Of a stretch of DNA of 64,000 nt, positions 1 to 8,991 are shown piece by piece; positions within the stretch are counted from its first letter, which is position 1; every line of letters begins with the position of its first letter. The position numbers and the translations under genes were made by a program. Source of the DNA: Chloroflexota bacterium. GTDB lineage: Bacteria; Chloroflexota; Anaerolineae; Anaerolineales; Villigracilaceae. Under the pieces are notes generated by a model, which made no database searches, had not been told where the DNA came from, and saw only the letters and a list, made by a program, of their open reading frames with translations. The stretch is taken from positions 248,001 through 312,000 of the forward strand of contig JACRBN010000016.1 in the NCBI GenBank assembly GCA_016213105.1. Direction: 5' to 3'.

Positions 1-956
1 GGGTCCGTATCCGCGCCGGGTTTGAAATAATTCGCAATGTAGTTGACGGGCATGACGGTCAACTGGTGCTGGAAGTCCACATGGCTGAATGACCCAAAGG
101 GATTGTAGACCACGTTGTTCACCACATCGGTCACACCGCTGGTCGAGACCAGCGGATTGCGCTCGCCGTTGTGGGCCATGAGATTATGGTGAAAGGAGAT
201 GTTGCCTGCGCCGGGTTGATCCTTGTTCTCATCGCTGGCATAACCGCCGAGCAGCACGCCCTTGCTGTGGCAGCCCTTGGGGTGGATGCTGCAATTCAAG
301 CCTTCCGCAAAAATATTCCATTGAATGGAAAGGTTGTGAACGTCATACCAGGTCGCCAGGTCGCGGTTCACCGCCCAACTGATGGAGTTGTGGTCGATGA
401 CGACGTTGTAGGTGTCATGAGCATCCGTTGCCAAAATCATCACCCCGTCCCCCGCCGACGGCGGACCCGCGCGCAGCGTAAGATAGCGGATGACGACATC
501 ATGCGTCTCGATCTCAAGGATCGCCTCCACGGCCGGGTTCAGGCTGCGCAGGGTAATGCCAGCGCCCGGGGAACTCTGACCGGCAATCGTAACGTACGGG
601 CTGGAGATCACCAAACTGGATTCGAGCCCGATTGTGCCCGCCAGGCGAAAGACGATGATCCGCGGTCCTTCCGCTTCGACGGCGTCCCGCAGGGAGCCGG
701 GCCCGGTGTCGTCCAGGGTGGTCACCTCGATCACCCTCCCGCCGCGGCCGCCCACCGTTAAAGCTCCGAACCCCTCCGCCCCCGGGAAAGCGAGGAGCCG
801 CTCAGGGTCAGGAGTGGGCGAAGCGGTCACGGGGGTGTTCATCCGCGTGGGGGTGGGAATTGCGACAGACTCCGCAATCGGCAAACAACTCGACGAAAGG
901 AGCAGGGCCGCTAAAACAAAACCCAGCGTCGAAGCCACCCCTGATTTGGTCGTCAT
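1..956 (-). CDS. Secreted pectate-lyase-like protein, C-terminus beyond the window
   Basis: The reading frame is open from an ATG at 956 to the window edge (about 318 codons, no stop), so only the N-terminal part is visible. The first 25 residues form a hydrophobic signal ending in LLLSSSC, a weak lipobox. Then comes a Pro/Thr linker and, from about residue 57, FPGAEGFGALTVGGRGGRV followed by TTLDDTGPGSLRDAV, the typical N-terminal signature of PL1-type pectate lyases (right-handed beta-helix). The ATG overlaps the stop codon of the upstream O-antigen-ligase-like gene by one base, which implies translational coupling. In this operon it may trim or remodel the exported polysaccharide. Family assignment is strong; the substrate need not be pectate. 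Confidence 0.82.
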   Translation of the reverse strand, partial: MTTKSGVASTLGFVLAALLLSSSCLPIAESVAIPTPTRMNTPVTASPTPDPERLLAFPGAEGFGALTVGGRGGRVIEVTTLDDTGPGSLRDAVEAEGPRIIVFRLAGTIGLESSLVISSPYVTIAGQSSPGAGITLRSLNPAVEAILEIETHDVVIRYLTLRAGPPSAGDGVMILATDAHDTYNVVIDHNSISWAVNRDLATWYDVHNLSIQWNIFAEGLNCSIHPKGCHSKGVLLGGYASDENKDQPGAGNISFHHNLMAHNGERNPLVSTSGVTDVVNNVVYNPFGSFSHVDFQHQLTVMPVNYIANYFKPGADTD

Positions 957-2185
957 CAGCGCGCCTCGGTTTTGATCGCAGGGCTGGCAGGAGACGGGAA
1001 GCGTTCGATGTCCCTGGAAGTATTCGTTACGGCCCGCCTGGCATGCAACTGCTCGCGGGTGAAATTCCCCTCGATGACAATAAAATTAAGCAACAGCCAG
1101 GTCAGCTTTCTGAATTCCCAGGAGAGCGAAAGAACGCCGATAACCCAGGTCAGGAAAATAGCCACCCAGAAACCCGCGTTTCCATTGGGGATGTTCAGCG
1201 CGCGCATAAAAACGACGGCCAGAATGGCAAGGAACAGGGTAAATCCGATAAAGCCCGTCTCCGCCGCAATCGACACAAAGGTGTTGTGAGCCGCCGAACC
1301 GATGACCACATCCAGGGTCCCTCCGCCCGAGCCGGTGAAGGGCTGCTCCTCCAGCACCAGGATGGCCTTCCACCACAATTCCACGCGGCCGCCAAGGTCG
1401 GCGGATTCAATCGAAGCGCCCAGCGTGCCCAGGCGGGCGGTGACCGATTGGGGGATGAATGGATACAGCATCAGGAGGGCCAGCAGGAGGATGCCAAAGA
1501 CCAGCATCTTTCGGTCGAATTTGATCTGCTGCGTCACCACCAGGTAAATGCCAAACGGGATCACCGCGATCAGCGAGGTGCGACTCCCGGTGAGCACAAT
1601 CGAAAAAACAGCCAGGGGAATGTAAGCCAGGTTGATCAATCTCAAAATGGTGCCCACCCTGCCCGGCTTGGCCACAAAAAATAATTGCATGGCAATCGGC
1701 AGCCCAATCATCAGGATCAGGGCCAGGTCGACGGCATTCACGCCCGTGGCGCTGTAGCGTCCCTCGTACACGACGGCGGCATTGCCCTGGATGTAATTGG
1801 TGATCGAACTGGTGATAAGCACATACCCGCCAAAGATATATGCCTGGAGGCCGGCCATGAGATCTTCAGGTTGCTGAAACAATTCCCAGAATACGAGCAT
1901 GAGAAGGTAAATCTGACCGTAGGTTTTGATGCGTTGAAGCGTGCTGTCCGTGTCCGAGCTCCAAAAAATGCTCACGACATTCCATAGAAAGAAAAGCAAT
2001 ACCAGGATATGAAAAAGACTGGGCTTCCGAAATTTCCCTTCGAGCAGGATCGTAACCAGCCACAATCCAGCCACGACCAGGCCGATCAGTTTGGCCACCG
2101 ATCCCAGGGTCGTCACCGAGACACTATCCTCCCAGGGAATGATGAAAACCAACAGAACCGACAGCAAATACGCAAGTTTGCGCAT
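956..2185 (-). CDS. O-antigen ligase / Wzy-type polymerase-like membrane protein
   Basis: The protein has 409 residues and many membrane segments starting right at the N-terminus (RKLAYLLSVLLVFIIPW). The periplasmic loop and following helix contain GRVELWWKAILVLEEQPFTG and then AAHNTFVSIAAETGFIG, the H-N-x-F pattern typical of the Wzy/WaaL (O-antigen ligase, PF04932) family. The start at 2185 is preferred over upstream starts because it begins at the first transmembrane helix and lies 2 bases after the stop of the preceding glycosyltransferase; the longer frame would add a non-homologous Arg/Gly-rich extension. It probably polymerises or ligates the repeat units exported by the flippase in this operon. 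Confidence 0.85.
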   Translation of the reverse strand: MRKLAYLLSVLLVFIIPWEDSVSVTTLGSVAKLIGLVVAGLWLVTILLEGKFRKPSLFHILVLLFFLWNVVSIFWSSDTDSTLQRIKTYGQIYLLMLVFWELFQQPEDLMAGLQAYIFGGYVLITSSITNYIQGNAAVVYEGRYSATGVNAVDLALILMIGLPIAMQLFFVAKPGRVGTILRLINLAYIPLAVFSIVLTGSRTSLIAVIPFGIYLVVTQQIKFDRKMLVFGILLLALLMLYPFIPQSVTARLGTLGASIESADLGGRVELWWKAILVLEEQPFTGSGGGTLDVVIGSAAHNTFVSIAAETGFIGFTLFLAILAVVFMRALNIPNGNAGFWVAIFLTWVIGVLSLSWEFRKLTWLLLNFIVIEGNFTREQLHARRAVTNTSRDIERFPSPASPAIKTEAR

Positions 2186-2187
2186 GA

Positions 2188-3291
2188 TCAGGCACCCAAC
2201 AACAATTTTATGTAGCGATCCGTCACACGATCCGACTGGAACGGCTCCCAGCTTTCCCTGGGGGGACGGGCGCTGTGACGATCCAGGGCCTCTTCGATGG
2301 CCTGCGCCAACAGGATCGGAGAGTCGACGGGCACCAGCCTGCCGTATTGCCCATCCTTCAATATTTCCCTTGACCCGCCCGGGCAATCCGTGGCGACGAT
2401 TGGCGCGCCCACGTATAAGGCCTCGACCAGGACGGTCGGCAGGCCCTCCCACCTGGACGGGAGCACGAACAATGCAGCCTGCGCCAGATACGGATAAGGG
2501 TTCTGCACAAAGCCCATCAGCCTGACGTCCTCTTCGAGGCCCAGCCGCGAGATCAGGGATTCGAGAACGGGGCGCTCCTCCCCCTCCCCCAGGATCAGCA
2601 AACGCGCGGGACGATTGGTTCGCACCTGGGCAAACGTATGGATCAACAGGTCGAAGGCCTTTTGATCCGTCAGGCGGCCAATACCCAGGAGAACCGGGGG
2701 CTTCCCATTCCCAAACCAGGGATGCTCCAGGCGGGCGGTCGCTTTTTTCTGCAGATCGGGCGTGACGACCGGGTTGTACACGACCTGAATGAGATCCTGG
2801 GAAATCCCGGCAACCTGGGTCAGGTCATTGGCCACGCCGGCCGACACCGCCACGATCGCGTCAGCCCAGGGGTAAAACCAGCCAGCCAATCTTGGGTATA
2901 CCTGCCAACGCCAATCCTTCTTATTGTGGATCACGGAAGCCAGCGTGTTGTGCTCGGTGATCACAAGCCGGCGGGGCAGGCCGCACAGACGTCTGGCCCA
3001 GAGGGCGGTCAGATTGGCAAACATCGAGGAAAGCAGCGCCGCCGGCCGCTCGCGGCGAAGATATTTGACGAGGGCGGGCATACTGGTCATCACGCGGGAT
3101 GCCTTCAGGTCGATGAGCCTGACCGACTCGGGCACCTGGTTTATGTAGGCCCCCTCGGCGCGGGCCAGCACCAGGTCGACGGCATACCCGCGGGCGGAGA
3201 TTTCCTTCGCCAGGTTGAGCATGACGCGCTCGGCCCCGCCCTCATAAAGTCCGGGCAGAAAGATCGCAACTCGTTCCTTCGATGTTTTCAT
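2188..3291 (-). CDS. GT4-type glycosyltransferase
   Basis: A 367-residue GT-B glycosyltransferase. The N-terminal half has the acceptor-side motif GLYEGGAERVMLNLAKE at residues 14-30. The C-terminal half has the donor-binding region: PPVLLGIGRLTDQKAFDLLI, LLILGEGEERPVLESL, PSRWEGLPTVLVEAL (the EX7E-type region) and APIVATDCPGGSREIL. It would transfer a sugar from a nucleotide donor to a lipid-linked precursor on the cytoplasmic side. It sits between a P-loop kinase and the Wzy-like gene, only 2 bases upstream of the latter, so co-transcription is very likely. The sugar specificity cannot be read from the sequence. Confidence 0.92.
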   Translation of the reverse strand: MKTSKERVAIFLPGLYEGGAERVMLNLAKEISARGYAVDLVLARAEGAYINQVPESVRLIDLKASRVMTSMPALVKYLRRERPAALLSSMFANLTALWARRLCGLPRRLVITEHNTLASVIHNKKDWRWQVYPRLAGWFYPWADAIVAVSAGVANDLTQVAGISQDLIQVVYNPVVTPDLQKKATARLEHPWFGNGKPPVLLGIGRLTDQKAFDLLIHTFAQVRTNRPARLLILGEGEERPVLESLISRLGLEEDVRLMGFVQNPYPYLAQAALFVLPSRWEGLPTVLVEALYVGAPIVATDCPGGSREILKDGQYGRLVPVDSPILLAQAIEEALDRHSARPPRESWEPFQSDRVTDRYIKLLLGA

Positions 3292-3300
3292 GATGGTTTA

Positions 3301-3981
3301 TCAGGCGAGACCGAATTCGAATAAAAGCTGGCTGACCATTTCATCCAGGGATTTTTGTCCTGTGTCAAAGCGCAGGATTTTCAGGCGCCCGCTGCGGGCG
3401 GCCAGGTCGGAGATGATCCGTTCGAAGGCTATGCGATAACATGCCAGAAATTCGACCGTGGCTTCATCCGTACGATCCTTGACCACGTGTTCTTTTTCCC
3501 GTTCGCGGATGCGTTTCAACAGGTCGGCATCCGGGGCGTCCAGCCAGAGGATCATATCCAGTGTGTTCGCCCAGCGGGAATATAAGGTTTGGCGCAGAGC
3601 CAGGGCTTCCCGTCCTTTCAGATATTCGGGGCCGAACTCGATGGCCTCTGTCAATAAATAGATGGGGCCCTGATCCAGAAGATGGATCCTGTCGTTTTCC
3701 AATTCCTTTTGCAGGATCGCGGGCCAGCCGTTCAGGATCGACAACCAGGCGAATTCCCGTCGGGTCATTTTTCTGCCGTTACGCCGCGCCAGGCTGAAAA
3801 TGGCGGGAAAGATTTGAAGTCCATTCCACACGAAGAACGGAGCAGCGGCGGCTTTTCGCACATCGGGAAAATTACTGATACGAAGCCTGGCGCTATGCGC
3901 CTCCAACGCGTGGCAAAGCGTTGTCTTCCCCGCCCCCGCCGGGCCGACGATTTCCACCACCTTCGGGAATTCGGTATCCAT
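3301..3981 (-). CDS. P-loop kinase of the adenylate/thymidylate kinase type
   Basis: A 226-residue protein with a Walker A motif GPAGAGKT at residues 13-20, a later DQGP segment (LLDQGPIYLLTEAIEFG) and a LWLDAPDADLLKRIRERE segment like the LID region of nucleoside-monophosphate-kinase folds. A GTG at 3996 gives five extra residues, but the ATG at 3981 has a good GGAAGGA ribosome binding site, so I chose 3981. It lies 9 bases upstream of the glycosyltransferase and 24 bases after the flippase. What it phosphorylates is unknown; kinases of this fold occur sporadically in exopolysaccharide clusters. Confidence 0.75.
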   Translation of the reverse strand: MDTEFPKVVEIVGPAGAGKTTLCHALEAHSARLRISNFPDVRKAAAAPFFVWNGLQIFPAIFSLARRNGRKMTRREFAWLSILNGWPAILQKELENDRIHLLDQGPIYLLTEAIEFGPEYLKGREALALRQTLYSRWANTLDMILWLDAPDADLLKRIREREKEHVVKDRTDEATVEFLACYRIAFERIISDLAARSGRLKILRFDTGQKSLDEMVSQLLFEFGLA

Positions 3982-4005
3982 CAGCAATCCTTCCACGGGC
4001 GCGGC

Positions 4006-5607
4006 TCATTTCAATCGGGCAGGGGCATCTGGTGTGGCAAGCACCGCCTGCATCCTGCGCAGCATGCTTTTGCGTTGAAGCGTCGACAGCCCGCCAAAGA
4101 AGGAAATCGCCAGCATCAGGATGCCCGTCACGCCTGCTGAAAGCAGAAAACTCAGCCAGCCATCGGCCCAGGATTCAATCGCGCTGGAGAAAAAGGCATC
4201 CACCCCAACGCCCGCTGCAAAAAGCAGGGCGGTCACCAGCATGGGACGGTACATGAGGCTCAATTGGGAGCGCCAGGGAATTCCCAGGGAACGCCCGATC
4301 AGAATCGGATAACCGATGCTGAGAATGACCCGCCCGGCCATGATGCCAAGACACAAGCCCACGACACTCATCCGAAAATAACCGACCAGAATGCCAGCCG
4401 CCGCAATCGAAATCGCCACGGAGAGAAATCCCAAAAGCACCTTCCTGCTGAGGCGCAGGGTCAGGTCGATGATATTGCCGTCGCTGCGGATCAGCGCGAG
4501 CTGCATGGCCGCGGCGACGATCAGCAGATTGGGAAGTGAACCCGAATAATGTCCCGTCCCCACCCACAAGCCGATAAAGGTCCTGTTCCAGATCAGGATG
4601 GAGGCGCCCAGCGTGGTCGCGACCAGCCAGATGAATGAGTTGATCTCCTCCCGCAGGTGAACGGCCTTTTCGAAATTCCCCGCGCCGATGATCCCGCCCA
4701 GGCCGGGCATGATCCCGAAAATGACGATTACGATGACGCCGATCAGCATCTCGGGAACATATTTGGTCAACGAATAATTGGTGACCGACTCGACCGAGTT
4801 GAGCAATCCCAGCACGACCACGTCGCTGGCCAGCAGCAGGGTCGTGACCAGGTTCCAGCCCATGAACCACCAACTCAGCCCCAACATCTGACGCGCATCG
4901 GCCAGGCTGGGCTTGGCCGCGCCGAACCAGGGGGCATAGGTGCGCACGATCCACAGATAGAACAGCCCGGTCATCAGGGTCGACGTAACCACCGCTGCGG
5001 CAACGCCGACAATGCCCAGCTTCAGGTACAAGGCCAGCCAGGTTAAACTTCCGCCCGCCAGGACGAGGACCACTGACATGCCCATGCGTTTGTAGCCCAG
5101 GTTTTCACCCTGCAAGGTCACCTGGGGAATGGACGACAGCGTGCTGACGATCATGTTCAACACGAGCAATCCCGCCACGGCGCGGATGGTCCACACGTAG
5201 GTCGATGGCGCGTGGACCCAAAAAGGCGCAAACCAACTGACGCTCCCCCCGATGCCGATCAGGATCGGCAGAAACAAGGCCCAAATGGCCAGCGTGCTGC
5301 CCACGTAACGTCTTTTTTGATCGTAGTCGGTGGAGCCCTGTTGGTTGGACAGGGTGGCCTTCAAGGCAAAGCCCGGGCGGCCGCTGACGGGGTTGATGTA
5401 CCCGATCAGGCGATTCAAAATCTGCCACATGCCAAACAGGTAACTGCCCAGCCCGGCCACCATCAGGGGCGTGATGATGAATCCAACCACCAGGCTGGCC
5501 GCATATTCAAGCACCACGGTCAGGGCATTTAAATAGGCCTTGCGGGTCAGGCTCTTGTCGGACAGCAGGCCGGCGATGAACTTCATGGGACGCGTGAGGG
5601 TTGACAT
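4006..5607 (-). CDS. Wzx-like polysaccharide flippase (MOP superfamily)
   Basis: A 533-residue integral membrane protein with about 12-14 hydrophobic segments. The first is EYAASLVVGFIITPLMVAGL followed by GSYLFGMWQIL, the usual pattern of the polysaccharide-biosynthesis/Wzx branch of the MOP exporters. It should flip the undecaprenyl-linked repeat unit to the outside of the membrane. The ATG at 5607 is chosen because the upstream extension is low-complexity and non-homologous; the ribosome binding site is weak. There is a 71-base gap to the preceding gene, the widest in this part of the operon apart from the one after the antiterminator gene. Confidence 0.85.
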   Translation of the reverse strand: MSTLTRPMKFIAGLLSDKSLTRKAYLNALTVVLEYAASLVVGFIITPLMVAGLGSYLFGMWQILNRLIGYINPVSGRPGFALKATLSNQQGSTDYDQKRRYVGSTLAIWALFLPILIGIGGSVSWFAPFWVHAPSTYVWTIRAVAGLLVLNMIVSTLSSIPQVTLQGENLGYKRMGMSVVLVLAGGSLTWLALYLKLGIVGVAAAVVTSTLMTGLFYLWIVRTYAPWFGAAKPSLADARQMLGLSWWFMGWNLVTTLLLASDVVVLGLLNSVESVTNYSLTKYVPEMLIGVIVIVIFGIMPGLGGIIGAGNFEKAVHLREEINSFIWLVATTLGASILIWNRTFIGLWVGTGHYSGSLPNLLIVAAAMQLALIRSDGNIIDLTLRLSRKVLLGFLSVAISIAAAGILVGYFRMSVVGLCLGIMAGRVILSIGYPILIGRSLGIPWRSQLSLMYRPMLVTALLFAAGVGVDAFFSSAIESWADGWLSFLLSAGVTGILMLAISFFGGLSTLQRKSMLRRMQAVLATPDAPARLK

Positions 5608-5678
5608 GTTTTTTGGCAGGCTACAACTCGATACCGACGGAAATCCTGGCGGACATAACCGCTTCGAAATGGAACTCC

Positions 5679-7205
5679 CTACAGCCGCGCCCACACCAGG
5701 GCTTTCACCTGTGAAAGGACTTCCTCCCTGGTGGCCGCCGCGTCGACCGTGAAAGCAGAGATGGTCGACCAGTTCAACTTCCACACCTCGCCCGAACGCG
5801 CCCTGACCGAGAGCGCCGTCTCTTCCGCTTTACGCTGAACGGCAATTTCAGGATCCACTTTCAGAACGATGGTCAGGTCGGGCGGTTTGATTTGTCCGTA
5901 ATAGGACTGCTCCCTGCCCGCCAGGAATCTGTACAACCCATTCACCCGGGGCAGGTTGGCCAGCGCAGTCTCACATTGCGGCCCGTCCATGCTCATGAAA
6001 CCGGGCAAGGAGTAGCGGTCGCACAGGACCAGCCCGCCATTGGAGGAAAACCGCCGCGCTCGAAGATAAGTCAGATAACGGTCGCGGGCCGTGCAAACAG
6101 CGCGGATGAACCAGGGATAGCCATGCGGCCGCGACATTTCCTCGTAGGTGTCACCTTCAAAACGGGACAGCCGCAGCAGCGTACCAAGCTTCAAGATTCC
6201 CCGAACGGCCACAGTCGTCCATGACCAGGCCGGTTTCCCCAGGTGGACTTTCCTGACTTCGAAAATCCCCGACAACCAGCGATACACTTCATCGACCACG
6301 GTGGTCTTGCCGGCCCCGTCCCCGCCGACAATGGCGATGAACAAGCCGCCGCCGGCAAAACGACTTTTTGGCTCGTACCCAAATCCTCGTTTCAGAATGG
6401 GCCGCCAGATTCGCCGCGAAAACTTCAAGGCGACATCCAGCCAGTGGGGATGCCGCGCGCAGCTGCGCAGCGCCGCCTGCAATTTCTCGCCCGCCTCGAT
6501 ACGCACTCGAAGCGGACAGCCAGACTGGAGCGACCACAGGCACAGATCGAACAAATCCCGGCTCAGACCCGGCAGATGAGGCAGCACAGCCCCGATCTTC
6601 GACGATGTCACCCTTGCCGCCAGGTCGTTCAACTCGGAGCGTTCAGAGGGCGATAGCCTGCCGTGCCACATGAGGAGCGCGTCCCAGGTCGAGTGCTTCA
6701 GCACCATGCGCAGCACCAGGACAGCAAACTCAAACTCAGGGGCAGGGACGCGAAACAGGTCACCCTGGGTGGCGGAGTCCAGGTAAGCCCGTTCGATGGG
6801 CAGGCGATAGTTCTTGGAGAGATCATTGCCCAGGATCAACTGATAGTGCGCATGCACGTGAACCCATTTTCCCGTGGTCAGGTCGACCCCGTAAAAATTC
6901 CGCACCCCGGGCAGTTCCTCTTCGGCGGGAGCCAGGGTTTCCTTGAACCCAAGGCTGGACAGAATTTCAGTGAAACGGGCTGCATCGACGCGGTTTACCA
7001 GCAGGTCGAGATCGTTCTCCCCGCTCGCAGATCGATCCAGAAAGGTGTTGCTTTTCCAATGGCAATAATCGATCCTGTGAAACGCGAGCAGGCCGCACAG
7101 TTGGGCAACAATTTCTAGGGTGGCGGCGATGATTTTTCCCCCGCTGGGCTGCGCTTCCGCAATTGCGGGTTTTGACTGAAGATGAAGATCGACTTTGTCA
7201 TTCAT
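5679..7205 (-). CDS. Nucleotidyltransferase-like domain fused to a thymidylate-kinase-like domain
   Basis: A 508-residue two-domain protein. Residues 30-240 resemble a nucleotidyltransferase-like fold: CHWKSN at 48-53 and ENDLDLLV at 63-70, the paired-Asp metal site. Residues 285-508 are a thymidylate-kinase-like P-loop domain with GGDGAGKT at 294-301, VLCDRYSLPGFMSMDG as a DRY-type motif and ALSVRARSGEVWKLNW near the end. Proteins of this architecture are found in exopolysaccharide gene clusters, but their substrate is not established to my knowledge. It lies 30 bases after the GINT1-like gene. No strong Shine-Dalgarno precedes the ATG, so coupling to the upstream gene is plausible. Confidence 0.78.
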   Translation of the reverse strand: MNDKVDLHLQSKPAIAEAQPSGGKIIAATLEIVAQLCGLLAFHRIDYCHWKSNTFLDRSASGENDLDLLVNRVDAARFTEILSSLGFKETLAPAEEELPGVRNFYGVDLTTGKWVHVHAHYQLILGNDLSKNYRLPIERAYLDSATQGDLFRVPAPEFEFAVLVLRMVLKHSTWDALLMWHGRLSPSERSELNDLAARVTSSKIGAVLPHLPGLSRDLFDLCLWSLQSGCPLRVRIEAGEKLQAALRSCARHPHWLDVALKFSRRIWRPILKRGFGYEPKSRFAGGGLFIAIVGGDGAGKTTVVDEVYRWLSGIFEVRKVHLGKPAWSWTTVAVRGILKLGTLLRLSRFEGDTYEEMSRPHGYPWFIRAVCTARDRYLTYLRARRFSSNGGLVLCDRYSLPGFMSMDGPQCETALANLPRVNGLYRFLAGREQSYYGQIKPPDLTIVLKVDPEIAVQRKAEETALSVRARSGEVWKLNWSTISAFTVDAAATREEVLSQVKALVWARL

Positions 7206-7235
7206 GGGTTGCCGTCTGGCAGACTGCCTGGAGTC

Positions 7236-8882
7236 TCAAAATCCCATTTTTCTGGCATACGACATGGTATCGATCACCATTAGATTCCCGCAATTGGCCA
7301 GGGTGTGGGTCGCCACGATTTTCTTGTCCCAATCGGGGCGGATGGACAGGATTCTGCGTTCGCGATATTCCGATTCGGACAGGACCTCCACCTCGTTCAG
7401 GTCGATCCCGTATCCATATCCCCGCGAACAATCCTGTGACGGGCGGAACAGCTTGCCGCCTTTTATGAACAAACCGCCCGCCGGCCTGGCGCATTTGACG
7501 TCGGATATGATCGGGTTTTGAGGATGCGCCTGCCACTCCCCCTCGAAGAGATCATTCTTGTAGAACAGGAACAATTCGACGTTGGGTGCGGCAGCCTCAT
7601 TTTCGGCCATGCCGGTGAAGAGCCACCATTTGTTGGAATAATGGATCAGCGTCGTATCCACGGCGGACACATGTTCCATCAGACAGCGCTTGAAATTCCA
7701 CTGGTAGGGGAAATCGGTACACTCATACAGGTCGATGGTGCGGTTGCCCCGCGACTCGGGCACCATGTAGAACCGATCCTGCCACTCGAAGATAAAGGGA
7801 TAGGACAAGTGATACTCCCGCTCCAGGACTTTTACAGGCGCCTTCCAGTTTCCCTTATCATCCAGTTCGATGACCGAGATGTGCCCCCTGTTCGTGGCCT
7901 GCACAAATTCCTCGATGAAGATGTAGTATTTCCCTTTCAACTGGACGACGTGCGGGTCGGCCCAAAACAGACGCTTCGACGGCATGATCTTCTTGAATTC
8001 ATCGAAGTTTTCGGGGATGTCCTTGTTCAGGCTGAACAGCAGCGACCATTGATCCGCATAGAGAATCCGATGGGCGAATTCCTTTATCAGACGAATCATT
8101 ATTTTGGATATGGCCACCAGGGCCAAACGATTCGAGGGCGTTTTGGACTCTTTGATCTCACGCAGGGGCACGGTGTTGAATTTCGCGGTTTGCTTCCAAT
8201 ACTCATCCCAGCCAAGATTGTTGAGCAGGTCGATCTGGCGGGGTAAAAAGGTGGTGAGCGCCCAAAAATAATAACTTCTGTGACGGGCCGGGGAAAAAGG
8301 ATAGGTTACGAAATGGGAACGGAACAAAACGCGATTGGGGAAAAAGGCCCCGCCCAGCGCGAACAGGGCGGAACTGGTCTCCGACCAGTTTTCGACCACC
8401 TCCCAAAAACCTGGCGGCCCGCCCCGCATGATCCTGTCGTCCCCGTGGTAATAAAACCAGATCCCGTACTTCGAGGCATCCAGGAATTCGCATCGCAAAT
8501 TATCGAACCCGAACTTGATCAGGATGTCCAGATGATATTCTCTGATCGTTTCGATATCCGCCTCGTCAAGGTGCCAGCCATCCTTTTTGTATTGCGGCGT
8601 CACCTCGATCACCGGAACATTCGACAACAAATCCGCAACATTCCTGGATGCGAAGGGGTCCGGCGCCTTGGTAAATAATTTCTCATCGATGCGGTTGAAA
8701 ACGGAGTAGACGAATGTGTTGGGGGTCGATGCCCGGCGGGGCCGGCCGGCGCAGCCATTCAGAACAACCAATGAAAACTCGCCCGACTTCCCATTCGCAA
8801 TCCGCTGAATCGTATTTTGCACCCAGGCGGGAACGCTGAATGAATCAAGCAATAAACCGAGTCTCAGTTTTTTAGGATACAT
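7236..8882 (-). CDS. Glycosyltransferase with formyltransferase-like N-terminus and GINT1-type beta-propeller
   Basis: A 548-residue protein. The N-terminal 220 residues (LRLGLLLDSFSVPAWVQNTI; VIEVTPQYKKDGWHLDEADI) resemble a methionyl-tRNA-formyltransferase-like Rossmann fold. The C-terminal 300 residues (WADPHVVQLKGKYYIFIEEF; FYMVPESRGNRTIDLYECTD; VDTTLIHYSNKWWLFTG) form repeats like a five-bladed propeller, as in the N-terminal domain of plant glucosamine inositolphosphorylceramide transferase (GINT1). The ATG at 8882 has a GAGGT ribosome binding site 6 bases upstream; earlier starts lack one. It is the first structural gene after the antiterminator. I infer a sugar-transfer role; the exact reaction is unknown. 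Confidence 0.75.
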   Translation of the reverse strand: MYPKKLRLGLLLDSFSVPAWVQNTIQRIANGKSGEFSLVVLNGCAGRPRRASTPNTFVYSVFNRIDEKLFTKAPDPFASRNVADLLSNVPVIEVTPQYKKDGWHLDEADIETIREYHLDILIKFGFDNLRCEFLDASKYGIWFYYHGDDRIMRGGPPGFWEVVENWSETSSALFALGGAFFPNRVLFRSHFVTYPFSPARHRSYYFWALTTFLPRQIDLLNNLGWDEYWKQTAKFNTVPLREIKESKTPSNRLALVAISKIMIRLIKEFAHRILYADQWSLLFSLNKDIPENFDEFKKIMPSKRLFWADPHVVQLKGKYYIFIEEFVQATNRGHISVIELDDKGNWKAPVKVLEREYHLSYPFIFEWQDRFYMVPESRGNRTIDLYECTDFPYQWNFKRCLMEHVSAVDTTLIHYSNKWWLFTGMAENEAAAPNVELFLFYKNDLFEGEWQAHPQNPIISDVKCARPAGGLFIKGGKLFRPSQDCSRGYGYGIDLNEVEVLSESEYRERRILSIRPDWDKKIVATHTLANCGNLMVIDTMSYARKMGF

Positions 8883-8913
8883 GGAAACCTCGTTCTGAAA
8901 TTGCTCCGCCCAT

Positions 8914-8936
8914 CTGACAATCAACGATGGTCAGTT
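8914..8936 (-). other. Small alternative hairpin in the leader after the antiterminator gene
   Basis: In the 109 bases between the NusG-like gene and the first glycosyltransferase, the minus strand reads CTGAC-CATCGTTGATT-GTCAG. The overlapping pair CCATC/GATGG gives a mutually exclusive fold. Specialised NusG proteins can need an RNA or DNA element in such leaders. The stems are only 5 bp, so this is a weak candidate. Confidence 0.25.
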
Positions 8937-8991
8937 CTCGTGTTCCTGATGGAGTATCAATTCATGTCCCCCCGGACAGCGCCTGTTGGTT

